From positions 1-36,243 of IMG/VR virus record IMGVR_UViG_3300034198_022535: DNA of 36,243 bases; one strand, written 5' to 3'. Source of the stretch: a virus. A program made the translations under genes and the position numbers. Within the stretch, counting starts at the first letter, position 1. Each line of letters starts with the position of its first letter. The notes beneath the pieces are model-generated. The model was given only the letters and a program-made list of their open reading frames with translations. It did not search any database and was not told the DNA's origin. Of the stretch, positions 8,686 through 16,259 are shown piece after piece.

Positions 8686-9231
8686 GACGGGTTTCTTGTC
8701 TCTGCGGCTCAAGACCCGCAGGCCCTTCACGACGTAGCGGCGTCCGTCTTTCCACCCGCTGGGGCCGTCGAGGGTGACGGTGGAGATGCGACACTCAGCG
8801 CCTGTCGCCGGGTCGCTGCAGACGACCTGAGACGGCTCAAGGCGTTGCGCGAGGACCCAGTGGTCTGCCTCGGGGTCACCCTTGGCCTTGGCGCTGTCGT
8901 GGTCGACGTGGAGCAGTACCTTGCCGCCCGCGCTCAGCGCTTGGATGACGATGGCGCGCAGCTTCACGGCGTCGCCGTCGATCCGCGGCCCGCACAGCAT
9001 GTGGTTGGCTTCGGCCAGCTTCTCGATGATGGCCGCGCTGCCGACGAATGCACCGGCATCGACACCGCGCATGTTGGCGATGCGCGGGTCTGCCGTGATG
9101 GCCCCGTCGACGAGTGCAAGCGCCGCTTGTTGGATGCAGCAGACGAGGCACCCGACAGCGCCGAACGTGCTCGAGCCGATGCCCACCGGCGAATGCGACC
9201 ACGCCGGGTCACCTTGGCGGATGATGCTCAC
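8683..9231 (-). CDS. C39-like cysteine peptidase, candidate endolysin, 182 aa
   Basis: The N-terminal stretch RQGDPAWSHSPVGIGSSTFG followed by AVGCLVCCIQQ matches the substrate-groove and nucleophile region of C39-like (papain-fold) peptidases, with Cys28 as the likely nucleophile. His124 (ADHWVLAQ) and Asp140 (CSDPATG) are placed as the partner residues. It follows a holin-like gene by a GTGA overlap, so it probably cuts peptidoglycan cross-bridges as the lysis enzyme. Cytoplasmic synthesis with holin-mediated access is implied, since no signal peptide is seen. A virion-associated peptidase is the alternative. Confidence 0.6.
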   Translation of the reverse strand: MSIIRQGDPAWSHSPVGIGSSTFGAVGCLVCCIQQAALALVDGAITADPRIANMRGVDAGAFVGSAAIIEKLAEANHMLCGPRIDGDAVKLRAIVIQALSAGGKVLLHVDHDSAKAKGDPEADHWVLAQRLEPSQVVCSDPATGAECRISTVTLDGPSGWKDGRRYVVKGLRVLSRRDKKPV

Positions 9232-9467
9232 TTCGGCAGCCCGCTCACCTTGCCATCCTTGGCGAAGATGAGGCCGGCACCGCCGACGAAAGGCCCGATC
9301 TCGCGGGCGAAGTCGCGAACGGGCAGAGGCACACCAGGTGTGAAGGCGAGCACGCCGACGATGATCGACGTGATGCCGCCGCATGTCGTGCGCCACGAGC
9401 GGCCGAAGATCTTGGACATCGTCTGGTCGAGCCAGCCGTCGGGCGAGGGGGCGGGTGCGTCGGTCAT
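9228..9467 (-). CDS. Holin-like membrane protein, 79 aa
   Basis: Two hydrophobic segments (about residues 29-48, TCGGITSIIVGVLAFTPGV, and 57-69, IGPFVGGAGLIFA) are followed by a short polar tail AKDGKVSG that I recognise from many small phage holins. Size and topology fit a class II or III holin that forms holes in the inner membrane at the time of lysis. The ATG overlaps the upstream stop (ATGA), and the downstream C39-like peptidase starts within its stop (GTGA), forming a tight three-gene lysis cassette. Confidence 0.65.
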   Translation of the reverse strand: MTDAPAPSPDGWLDQTMSKIFGRSWRTTCGGITSIIVGVLAFTPGVPLPVRDFAREIGPFVGGAGLIFAKDGKVSGLPK

Positions 9468-9835
9468 TTGTTCTTCTCCTTGTTCAGTGCATCGATGTGA
9501 TTGACGGTGCTTCTGATTGCGTCTTCGAGCGACGCGAATCCGCGGTCCACCTTGGCGGTCAGGTTGGCGACGCTCTCGATGGTGGCGAGCTTGCTGGTCT
9601 GCGCCTCGAGGTTGGTCACGCGGCCGGTGAGCTCGACGTGTGCAGCTCGCGCCGGCCCGTTGAACTCTTTGAGTGCGGCGCTGTGCTCGTCGAGCTCTTT
9701 GGCGTGCTGCGCCTGCTTCGTCTCGACGACGAAGAAGAGACGAGCGGCACCGAGCACGCTGACGAGCAACGCCGCACCTGCGCCGACGACGGACAGGATC
9801 ACACCGATGACGGTGCTCAGTTGGTCAACGCTCAT
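9464..9835 (-). CDS. Membrane-anchored coiled-coil protein of the lysis cassette, 123 aa
   Basis: One transmembrane helix at residues ~8-37 (VIGVILSVVGAGAALLVSVL) is followed by an ~80-residue coiled coil rich in Lys/Glu/Ala/Leu, ending in NKEKNK. The real start is ATG 9835; a longer frame upstream is spurious shadow coding. Sitting directly before the holin, it could be an inner-membrane spanin-like or holin-modulating protein. No outer-membrane spanin lipoprotein is evident next to it, so this remains open. Confidence 0.5.
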   Translation of the reverse strand: MSVDQLSTVIGVILSVVGAGAALLVSVLGAARLFFVVETKQAQHAKELDEHSAALKEFNGPARAAHVELTGRVTNLEAQTSKLATIESVANLTAKVDRGFASLEDAIRSTVNHIDALNKEKNK

Positions 9836-9854
9836 GGTTCGTCCTCGTGGTGCA

Positions 9855-10568
9855 TCAGAATCCGTACCGACTGGCGACGTAAGACCTGAAGCCCGCACGC
9901 TCTGCCGTCGTCGCCGTCGCTGCCATGATGACCAACTCGGCGACGCCGATGTTGGCGGGCGCCGTCGATGTCTGCCGCGAGCCGAGCGTGATGCCGCCGG
10001 GGGCAGCGGCGCCAGCGTTGCCGGTGATGGGTGCGCTGTCGGTGAGCTGAATTTCTGACGATGCGCCGTTCCAGACCTCGGTGATGAGCCCAAACGTGTT
10101 GACCGCGAGCGTGTTCGCGCCGGTGAGCGAACCGCCGCCGAACATGCGCAAATTCGGCGTCGTCGTGAATTGCTGCAAGAGCATCGAGTCGGCCGTCGTG
10201 ATGCCATCGTGAAGGTCTCTCGTCGACGTCCACGTCACCTGTCGAAAGACCATGAAGATGGTGAACGGCTGCGCGAGCGTGAACGCCGCCGTCATGTTGT
10301 CGTTGCTGCCGTCGAACGTGATGCACGGAAGCCCGTTGATGGCCGACGCCGTGACGACGGGTTGCGACGCACCAACCGCCTGCACGAGGTGGTTCAGGTT
10401 GCCACTCTGGTCATTCCACTGGCTGACGCCGGTGACGATGGTCGTGCCCGTGTCGCTCTTGTACCAAGCGCGCAGGTTGGTCAGCGTCGCAGGGTTGATG
10501 GGCGCCGTGCTGTTGCGCTTGGCAGACGGCTCCCATCCAAAGTTCGGTGCCCACGGAGGACGGAACAT
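9855..10568 (-). CDS. LamG/concanavalin-like beta-sandwich virion protein, 237 aa
   Basis: The motif LRAWYKSDTGTTIVTGVSQW and then NDQSGNLNHLVQ is characteristic of LamG-like jelly-roll domains in phage structural proteins. Such domains bind glycans or decorate virions. The remaining 150 residues are beta-rich with aromatic and Gly positions typical of the fold. The ATG at 10568 follows the previous stop by one base. It lies between a small beta protein downstream of the portal and the lysis cassette, so a surface decoration or cell-contact role is likely. No catalytic residues are visible. Confidence 0.65.
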   Translation of the reverse strand: MFRPPWAPNFGWEPSAKRNSTAPINPATLTNLRAWYKSDTGTTIVTGVSQWNDQSGNLNHLVQAVGASQPVVTASAINGLPCITFDGSNDNMTAAFTLAQPFTIFMVFRQVTWTSTRDLHDGITTADSMLLQQFTTTPNLRMFGGGSLTGANTLAVNTFGLITEVWNGASSEIQLTDSAPITGNAGAAAPGGITLGSRQTSTAPANIGVAELVIMAATATTAERAGFRSYVASRYGF

Positions 10569-10569
10569 G

Positions 10570-10953
10570 TCAGCGGCTCACGACGAGAAACGCCGTCGCG
10601 CTGTACGACGTGGCGGCAGCGCTCGCGACGACGTAGAGGTCGACGTTTGTCGGGATGGCGAACGTCTCTGACCCAAGCGGCGGAATCGCACTGGCGCCCG
10701 TTGTGGCGTTGTAGTCGGCGGTGATGCTCGGGGCGCTGGCGCCAGTAGCGACGAGAGACCACGCGATAGTTGCACCCGCGCTGCCGTTCACGAGCTTCAC
10801 GCGGAATGCGCTGTTGCCGCTCGACGAGAGACCCGTGGGCAGCGTCGGCATCGTGACCTTGACCGGCGTGGTGCTGAGCGCCGTCGACGATGTGAAGGTG
10901 GGCAGGCCCTCAAGAGGTCCGAAACCTGCGCGCTCTGTGGTCGAGATGGTCAT
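10570..10953 (-). CDS. Small beta-rich virion protein, 127 aa
   Basis: The protein is Ser/Thr/Ala/Pro-rich with regular alternating hydrophobic residues and no charged coiled coil, consistent with an all-beta decoration or appendage protein. It has no Cys and no membrane helix. The ATG overlaps the portal stop (ATGA). The N-terminal TTERAGFGP stretch loosely echoes the TAERAGFRS near the C-terminus of the LamG-like neighbour. Function unknown; placement suggests a virion component. Confidence 0.45.
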   Translation of the reverse strand: MTISTTERAGFGPLEGLPTFTSSTALSTTPVKVTMPTLPTGLSSSGNSAFRVKLVNGSAGATIAWSLVATGASAPSITADYNATTGASAIPPLGSETFAIPTNVDLYVVASAAATSYSATAFLVVSR

Positions 10954-12791
10954 GGGACGACTCCGGGTTTGGGTTGCTCGGGTGCAGTGACGCCGCCTTG
11001 AGGCATCGCGGCCATCTGTTGCGCGCCAATCTGGCGATACGACGACAGCAGCGACATCAGGCCAGCGAGACGGTCAGATCCCGCGGTCGCGTTCTGCTCA
11101 TAGACGCCAAGGATGACGTCGACGGCGATGGCAGGGTCAACGTTCGGGTCAGCCTGCACGCCGAAGCCTTGCAGTGCTTGCGTTGCCTGCTGCGCCACGA
11201 TCGAGCGAGAGAGCCGCTGTATCGAGGTCTCAGCTTGGCCCGTCTTCCGAATCTCTTTCGCGTTGTCGACCGTCTCAAGGCCGTTGGCTGCGTCTTGTTC
11301 GACTGCTGCCGCCGTCGCCGTCTTGCTGAGGTCGGTGCCGCTAGCAGGCTCGAGGTAGACATCGGTCGCGAGGTCGGAGCCGACGAAGCTGACGATCTCC
11401 GGCAATCCTGCGTCGCCGATGATCTTCAGCATGCGTGGGACCTTGATGTACTGCTGAGCCAGCGAGAGCATCTGGCGATAGAGGCACATCAACGCGTGAT
11501 CTCGAGCGGCGATGGTCGGCGCGAACTTCTGCGCGTCGAGCTCGGAGATGTAGGCCAGCATTCGGGCGTTCTTCGACTGTGAGTAGTCGCTGCCGACGAC
11601 GGCTTCGTTGATGCCGAAGACGACGGAGATCATGCGCTCGAGCTCTTCGATCTGCGTCCACAGAATCGCGGGCACGGGGCCCGGCTCGATGATGCGAACG
11701 GCCGCAATTTTCTCTTGGTCGTTCTCCTTGATCTTCTGGCCCTCGCCATCCCACGAGTCGATGATGGCATCGGGCCCGATGACCTTGAGCCACTCGGCGG
11801 AGAACGCTGTGCGCTTCGCGAGAGCTGCGTGCAGACGGTTGAGCGCCTGTTGGAGGGGAACGGCGTCGTCGAGGTGTGTGCCGCCGTGCGGGCTGTCGGG
11901 GCGGTCGTTGCACTTCCAAACGATGATCGGGAGTTCGTTGTGCCGGAACGGGAAGTCGCCGCTCTCGACGACGTGGCCGGCGACGTGGATCGAGTAGTGG
12001 CCGCGCGGGATTCGCGTCGTGCGCTTGTTGTAGAGGTAGACGCACTCCACCAGGTCGCGCGTCTCGCCCCAGATGGAGATGGCCGGCGATGCTGACGGGG
12101 GCGTAGTGATGCCCGCCTTCATCAGCATCTCGCGGGCGACCTCTTTCGTCAGCCAGCGACGGACGTAGCAGTAGTCCGATTGCTCGATGTCCTCGCTGCC
12201 GTCGCTGCCCCAGTCGAACACCGCAAGCGGCTCGACGGTGATGTCACCGAGCGGCATCCCATCGCTGCCGATGGGGCCCTTGGTCGTGTCCCAGTACGCC
12301 CAGAAGGCCACACACGACTGCGCCGCACACGTCCACGCTGCGCGCGAGATCATGCGCCGGTGGTCGTTCTGCTGGCGCCATGCCGAAATGAGCTTGTTCG
12401 AAACGTCGGCGCTGACGACGTCGCCGTTGCTCGACTCGCCACCCCACGCCTTCACGCTCGGGTCTTTCGACGTGACGCGCGATTGCCACGTCAGGTGCAG
12501 ATTCCGCAGGATGTTGCGGTTGATGCGCGGGAGAAACGCGGGCCATTCGTCGACGACGAACTCTGAGCGCTGAAAGTTCCAGCCGCCCCACTGATGACCG
12601 TTGATGAACCGCTCATTCATCGTCGCGCGCTGCCACGCCGGGCGCTCGTAGGGCGCAAAGGTCTGCTTCGCGTCCATGAGCAGGCCACGCGCCGTCAACT
12701 TGTCTTGCTCGACGGGTTTGCCATCGGCGTCGACGAACTGCGCGACGTCAATGTCTGCGTCTTTGAGCGCGTCGTCGGTGAGGTCAGACAT
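10950..12791 (-). CDS. Portal protein, 613 aa
   Basis: This large protein lies two genes after the terminase large subunit, as portals usually do. The N-terminal part has YERPAWQRATMNERFINGHQ, then FLPRINRNILRNLHLTWQSR and a central EDIEQSDYCYVRRW motif, which I recognise from short-tailed-phage portals. The later half has an Ala/Gln-rich helical tail (~500-613) ending in Pro/Gln-rich sequence, a possible barrel or flexible extension. The portal forms the dodecameric channel for DNA packaging and ejection. The start overlaps the previous stop (TGATG). Confidence 0.85.
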   Translation of the reverse strand: MSDLTDDALKDADIDVAQFVDADGKPVEQDKLTARGLLMDAKQTFAPYERPAWQRATMNERFINGHQWGGWNFQRSEFVVDEWPAFLPRINRNILRNLHLTWQSRVTSKDPSVKAWGGESSNGDVVSADVSNKLISAWRQQNDHRRMISRAAWTCAAQSCVAFWAYWDTTKGPIGSDGMPLGDITVEPLAVFDWGSDGSEDIEQSDYCYVRRWLTKEVAREMLMKAGITTPPSASPAISIWGETRDLVECVYLYNKRTTRIPRGHYSIHVAGHVVESGDFPFRHNELPIIVWKCNDRPDSPHGGTHLDDAVPLQQALNRLHAALAKRTAFSAEWLKVIGPDAIIDSWDGEGQKIKENDQEKIAAVRIIEPGPVPAILWTQIEELERMISVVFGINEAVVGSDYSQSKNARMLAYISELDAQKFAPTIAARDHALMCLYRQMLSLAQQYIKVPRMLKIIGDAGLPEIVSFVGSDLATDVYLEPASGTDLSKTATAAAVEQDAANGLETVDNAKEIRKTGQAETSIQRLSRSIVAQQATQALQGFGVQADPNVDPAIAVDVILGVYEQNATAGSDRLAGLMSLLSSYRQIGAQQMAAMPQGGVTAPEQPKPGVVP

Positions 12792-13156
12792 CAGCGACGA
12801 CCGCCCATGACCGACATCAGGGCTTGAATCTTCGCCTGCCTCTTCATGTCGGCGTCTTCGTAGGGCTTGGTCTGCGAGTCAGCCGCGCTCGAGAGCAGCG
12901 ACCCGCCGAGCTGGCCAGCCATGCCACCGATAGTGCCCCCGATGGCCGTGCCGGCGCCTGGAACGACGCTGCCGATGCCTGCGCCGATAAGCGAGCCGGC
13001 CGCGGGAGCAAGTCCGCCCAGAAGCCGCAGGATGTCGGCGTTGCCCGATGCCTGTTTGCCGCCAGCCACCTCCTGCGCGGAGGGGCCTGCGACCTTGCCG
13101 ATGCCGGAATAGCCCTTGAAGGCGTCTTGGTATCTGCTCATGGCGGCAAGGGTCAC
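12791..13156 (-). CDS. Gly-rich hydrophobic small protein between terminase and portal, 121 aa
   Basis: The centre (residues ~45-85) is a long Gly/Ala-rich hydrophobic stretch (GSLIGAGIGSVVPGAGTAIG, then GTIGGMAGQLGG), like glycine-zipper membrane segments seen in ejection or pore-type proteins. The N- and C-terminal ends are polar and basic. The GTG at 13156 has GGCGGGGG upstream; an internal ATG at 13141 lacks a clear ribosome binding site. A virion membrane-active protein is plausible, but nothing decides it. Confidence 0.5.
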   Translation of the reverse strand: MTLAAMSRYQDAFKGYSGIGKVAGPSAQEVAGGKQASGNADILRLLGGLAPAAGSLIGAGIGSVVPGAGTAIGGTIGGMAGQLGGSLLSSAADSQTKPYEDADMKRQAKIQALMSVMGGRR

Positions 13157-13166
13157 GCCCCCGCCT

Positions 13167-13180
13167 GATTATGTCAACTC
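13167..13180 (-). promoter_or_regulatory. Repeated leftward element, copy B
   Basis: The minus strand reads GAGTTGACATAATC, identical over 14 bases to copies A and C. The terminase stop codon TGA lies inside the element, which ends 11 bases before the GTG of the next gene. If TTGACA were a -35 box, transcription would begin inside that gene, which argues against a simple -35 role here. Confidence 0.5.
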
Positions 13181-14721
13181 CAGCCCCCGCCCTTGGGACG
13201 CTGAAGAGCCCGAATCATGGCCCGACCGTCGATGGCCTGCTCTTTTGGAACGAAGACCTGCGGCGCCCGGTACGGGTTCTTGCGGCAACGACGCACCGCG
13301 TGGCCGTAGGCGACGAGGCCGTCTTTGCGCCCCTTCCACTCGCCGGTGACCGGGTCACGGTGGAGCTCGTCGCACTCGACTGCGAGCTGTGACGGGCCAG
13401 CGAGAACGCCAGCCTCTGCCGCCTCCTTCGCCCGCAGGAGCACGTCGTACATGATCGAGCGCCCCTCGGCGCCGCTCAGGTGCACGTCGACGACGGAGAG
13501 ACCAAGTTCCCGCGCGTACTGGAGCGGGCCCGCGCCGATGCCGTTCGTCTCGATGTCGAGGTCGGGCCGCGTTGGTGCCGGCGTCGGCAGGATGTTCGGT
13601 GCCGGCGACGGATGGTGCATCGTGTAGAGGTCGTTTGCCGTGCGCAGTGCTCGAGCAAGCGTCGTCGTGAGAATCGTGTTGTCGTGCAGCATGGCGCACA
13701 GCGTCTCATCGCGCTTGTCGACAACGGCGATCACGCTGGCGTCTCGCCCGCCGCCTTTGGATACGTCGACGGCAATCGCAATCTGGCCGCTGGTCTCGGC
13801 GAGCTCGCGGTAGATGAGCAGGCTGTGACCCTCGCAGTCGACGACGCGTTTGGGCGTCAGCGTCTCGGTCGGCCGCTTCACCCACAATCCCGCCGCGCTG
13901 CTGAAGAGGTGCCCTTCGGTCTGCGGAAACTCGCGTTGCAGCGTGTGCATATCGCCGCCGCACAGGTTGGGCAGAGCGTCACGCAACCACCAGGCTGCGG
14001 CTCGGCGGTCGGTGAATCCCTCGCCTTGGCACCACGCCCATTGCTCGTCTGTGATGAGCCCCGGGTCTCGTCGGTAGTCGTGGTGATCTTCGACGCTGAA
14101 GAACACGCGGTGAAAGCGGTTCAACGGGTCACGCCACAGTGAGCGGGTGGCGATGCCGTTGGGGCCCGTGACGTCGATCGTGGTCTCGATGATGACCTGA
14201 GACGTCATCGACATCGACGGCAACAACGCGCCTAGCGTCGTGTCGTTCAGGAAGAACGGCAGCTCGGTGACGTGGATGCGCTGATAGCCGCCACCTCGGC
14301 CAGCGTTCTTGCCGCTGCCGGTGTGGAACTCCATGACCGAGCCGCGCGGAAATAGGATGCGCTCGCTGTTGATGTCGCAGCCGGCGAACAACTCGAACAG
14401 TTGGTCGATCACCGACATCGCAAAGGCGACACGCTCTTTGCTTTTCTCGTCGGTGTCGACGAACAAGCCGCAGCGCACGCGGTTGCCGTTGGCGTCGTTG
14501 ACGAGACACCAAAGCATGTCGTCGAGCTCGACCGCAGTCGTTGCGCCGACGCGTCGAGGCTTGGCAGCGAACACCCAGTCATGCGCCGCACACGCGCCCC
14601 ATATGGCGCGTTGCTCTTCATGCGGGAACCATGGCGACGTCTCGGCCGTCATGTGGTTCACGATCTTCACCTGCCGCGCGACGGCGTCGATCGCGTCGAC
14701 AGGCAAACGAAGCAGCGCCAT
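13174..14721 (-). CDS. terL: Terminase large subunit (packaging ATPase-nuclease), 515 aa
   Basis: The N-terminal ATPase has an atypical P-loop KPRRVGATT (residues 54-62), in which the basic residues precede the Gly as in several terminases. TELPF (152-156) is the Walker B-like segment with the catalytic Glu. The C-terminal RNase H-like nuclease starts at IAIAVDVSKGGGRDAS (Asp319) and has DIETNGIGAG further on. Length is usual for the family. It converts ATP hydrolysis into DNA translocation through the portal and cuts the concatemer. It follows the small subunit by three bases. The circular assembly fits headful packaging, but this is not proven. Confidence 0.9.
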   Translation of the reverse strand: MALLRLPVDAIDAVARQVKIVNHMTAETSPWFPHEEQRAIWGACAAHDWVFAAKPRRVGATTAVELDDMLWCLVNDANGNRVRCGLFVDTDEKSKERVAFAMSVIDQLFELFAGCDINSERILFPRGSVMEFHTGSGKNAGRGGGYQRIHVTELPFFLNDTTLGALLPSMSMTSQVIIETTIDVTGPNGIATRSLWRDPLNRFHRVFFSVEDHHDYRRDPGLITDEQWAWCQGEGFTDRRAAAWWLRDALPNLCGGDMHTLQREFPQTEGHLFSSAAGLWVKRPTETLTPKRVVDCEGHSLLIYRELAETSGQIAIAVDVSKGGGRDASVIAVVDKRDETLCAMLHDNTILTTTLARALRTANDLYTMHHPSPAPNILPTPAPTRPDLDIETNGIGAGPLQYARELGLSVVDVHLSGAEGRSIMYDVLLRAKEAAEAGVLAGPSQLAVECDELHRDPVTGEWKGRKDGLVAYGHAVRRCRKNPYRAPQVFVPKEQAIDGRAMIRALQRPKGGGWS

Positions 14722-14724
14722 GGG

Positions 14725-15126
14725 TCAGGTCTCGTCGGGCTGCTTCGGCGGCCGAGCGAGAGCCACGAGCGCGCGCAGCAACGGGCTGTCCTCTGGCGCG
14801 TCGACCTCGACGATATCCTTGATCTTTCCGTAGTGCCGCTCCACCATCTTGTTGCTCGCGGCCTCGCGGATGTTGGCCGGAGCGTCGCGTGCCATCTCTT
14901 TGCGGGCCAGCAGTTCCTCTTTCGAGTCGTCGTCGAGTTCGACAACGCGACCAGTGCCCGCGGCCACAAGCATCGCCAGCGCCGAAGGTGCCGCGTCTTT
15001 GAACCAGTCGGGCAGCACGGCACGACCACCGGGGTTGCCGCTCTCGCCCTTCTTCCACCTGGTCGGGCTGTTGTTGGCGCGCTGAGGCACCGACGTCTTG
15101 GGTGGTTTGCGGATGCGCTTGGTCAC
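14725..15126 (-). CDS. terS: Terminase small subunit-like protein (DUF5681 type), 133 aa
   Basis: The N-terminus contains RWKKGESGNPGGRA, the hallmark of DUF5681 proteins, which commonly sit directly before the terminase large subunit as the small subunit. The middle is helical with an acidic run (ELDDDSKEELL), and the C-terminus is Leu/Arg/Pro-rich. It would recognise phage DNA and load the large subunit. The GTG start at 15126 overlaps the stop of a small Cys protein (GTGA), and the gene is followed after three bases by terL. Confidence 0.75.
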   Translation of the reverse strand: MTKRIRKPPKTSVPQRANNSPTRWKKGESGNPGGRAVLPDWFKDAAPSALAMLVAAGTGRVVELDDDSKEELLARKEMARDAPANIREAASNKMVERHYGKIKDIVEVDAPEDSPLLRALVALARPPKQPDET

Positions 15127-15293
15127 TTCTTCACCTCGTTTTGGTCGATCGTATCAGGGTCGCCGTCGTCGAGCACGGGCGCCTTGGGTTTGTCGACGAG
15201 GGACGCGTAGTAGTGCCACTGCGCACGGGGCAAGCTGCAGACGAAGCAATCGGGTCGATCGCACAGCTTGAGCTCGACATCCGAGTCCGTCAC
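15123..15293 (-). CDS. Small Cys-containing protein, 56 aa
   Basis: GTG at 15293 begins a 57-codon frame that overlaps both neighbours in GTGA fashion. The product has CDRPDCFVC, three Cys in a spacing that could hold a metal, followed by an aromatic stretch QWHYYA and an acidic tail. No family is recognised. It belongs to a run of small proteins between the RusA resolvase and terminase genes. Confidence 0.5.
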   Translation of the reverse strand: MTDSDVELKLCDRPDCFVCSLPRAQWHYYASLVDKPKAPVLDDGDPDTIDQNEVKK

Positions 15294-15400
15294 ATCATCA
15301 CCTCGTCTTCATCGACGACGACGGACCCGAGGGCGAACGCACCCGCGAGGCCGGCGACCGAGAAACACAGCAGCGCGAACAGACCGGAGAGGATGAGCAT
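15290..15400 (-). CDS. Small single-span membrane protein, 36 aa
   Basis: ATG at 15400 overlaps the previous stop by one base (TGATG), and the TGA stop overlaps the next GTG. The 36-residue product is hydrophobic from residue 2 to 30 (LILSGLFALLCFSVAGLAGA) and ends in an acidic tail VDEDEVMM, giving an inside-anchored topology. Coupled placement supports real expression. Its role is unknown. Confidence 0.5.
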   Translation of the reverse strand: MLILSGLFALLCFSVAGLAGAFALGSVVVDEDEVMM

Positions 15401-15747
15401 CACATCACCCCCACAATGTTGTCCATGTGTTCAGCCAGCTTCTTCAGGCGCTCGGCATCGTTGACGGCCTTCTTCGCACGTCGTCGGGCCATCGACTGCC
15501 GAGCGTGCTCGTTGTGGCACTCGCGGCACTCTTGGTACTTGCCACGCGTCAGCACGTTTGCGCCGACGACGCGGTGACCTCTTGGACACAGGTCGCCAAC
15601 ACGGACCGCCGTGTGTCGCTTGCGACCCTCGCACGGGTGATCGGCTCGCTCGTCGTCGAGCGTCATGCAGCGCTCGCCAGCAGCGGCGCCACACTCTTCG
15701 CACTTCGCCATCTGGATCCAGCGGTAGACAGGCGTCGTCGGGGTCAT
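15400..15747 (-). CDS. Two-knuckle zinc-binding protein, HNH-associated style, 115 aa
   Basis: Two metal clusters are visible. The first is C16, C19, C27, H37/C39 (CEECG, then ERC and HPCEG). The second is C54-P-R-G-H58 with C74 and C77 (CPRGH, ECRECHNEHA). The second resembles the zinc ribbon that often begins phage HNH nucleases, but the catalytic HNH residues themselves are absent. A basic helix (SMARRRAKKA) follows. The ATG has GAAAGG as a ribosome binding site. DNA binding near the packaging genes is plausible; nuclease activity is not supported. Confidence 0.55.
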   Translation of the reverse strand: MTPTTPVYRWIQMAKCEECGAAAGERCMTLDDERADHPCEGRKRHTAVRVGDLCPRGHRVVGANVLTRGKYQECRECHNEHARQSMARRRAKKAVNDAERLKKLAEHMDNIVGVM

Positions 15748-15786
15748 GCGTGAAAGCCTTTCAGTTCGTTGCTCACTGGTTCACCT

Positions 15787-15804
15787 CTGGATTATGTCAA
15801 CTCA
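15787..15804 (-). promoter_or_regulatory. Repeated leftward element, copy A
   Basis: The minus strand reads TGAGTTGACATAATCCAG, identical over 18 bases to copy C. It lies in an 86-base gap after the rusA stop and 40 bases before the zinc-protein start. No TATAAT-like sequence follows at 17 bases, so standard promoter function is unclear. Confidence 0.5.
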
Positions 15805-15833
15805 AACCTGCTGTGACGCCATCTTCCCACTGG

Positions 15834-16259
15834 TCAGATCTGCCACACCTTGACCTCGGTGCGCCCCGTCGTGCCCCAGATCTTCCGAACAGTCACCTCA
15901 GCGATCTGGGCGTCGTCGTGCCATACCAGTCCGTTCAGGGCGTCGCACACCAGCTTCAGCAGATTGTCAAGATCTGGTTTCTGGTGGTGCGGCTTTCCGG
16001 GCGCCTGGTGCGGCTTTGGCTTGGTCGGCTTGGCCGGCGAGCTCATGGGCGCCAGCACCAGCACCAGATCGAGCTTGAGCGGCCCTGCAAGCGGCAGCAG
16101 GTGTTCCGACCCACGGAGCGCCGCAGAAGCGCCCAGAACGAATCCTGCTTCGCCCTGTCGGGTCTTCTCTGGCGTGAACGCCCTGCCGCCGACAAACCGA
16201 GGCCGGCCCTTCGGCACCGGGTTCCCTTCCACGCAAAAGCTGACGATCGGGTCAGTCAT
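15834..16259 (-). CDS. rusA: RusA-family Holliday junction resolvase, 141 aa
   Basis: The N-terminal VEGNPVPKGRPRF segment and the central KPDLDN (residues 94-99, Asp96 and Asp98) with WHDDAQI (Asp115/116) are the hallmarks of RusA. The Asp residues coordinate Mg2+ for symmetric cleavage of four-way junctions. Length is normal. The start MTDPIVSF was chosen because its ATG overlaps the upstream stop (ATGA); a longer frame from 16352 is shadow. It probably resolves recombination or replication intermediates before packaging. Confidence 0.88.
   Translation of the reverse strand: MTDPIVSFCVEGNPVPKGRPRFVGGRAFTPEKTRQGEAGFVLGASAALRGSEHLLPLAGPLKLDLVLVLAPMSSPAKPTKPKPHQAPGKPHHQKPDLDNLLKLVCDALNGLVWHDDAQIAEVTVRKIWGTTGRTEVKVWQI

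Noticed and set aside
7492-9504. A 670-codon open frame on the plus strand through the decoration, lysis and holin genes
   Set aside because: It is antisense to several genes with clear motifs and overlaps, has a composition dominated by Arg/Asp/Ala from GC-rich shadow coding, and shows no family motif.
15400-15747. HNH endonuclease
   Set aside because: The zinc ribbon resembles that of HNH proteins, but the catalytic His-Asn-His core is absent.
8668-15804. The repeated TTGACA element as ordinary sigma70 promoters
   Set aside because: No copy has an acceptable -10 hexamer at 16-18 bases, and copy B would start transcription inside the next gene. Reported as an element of unknown function.
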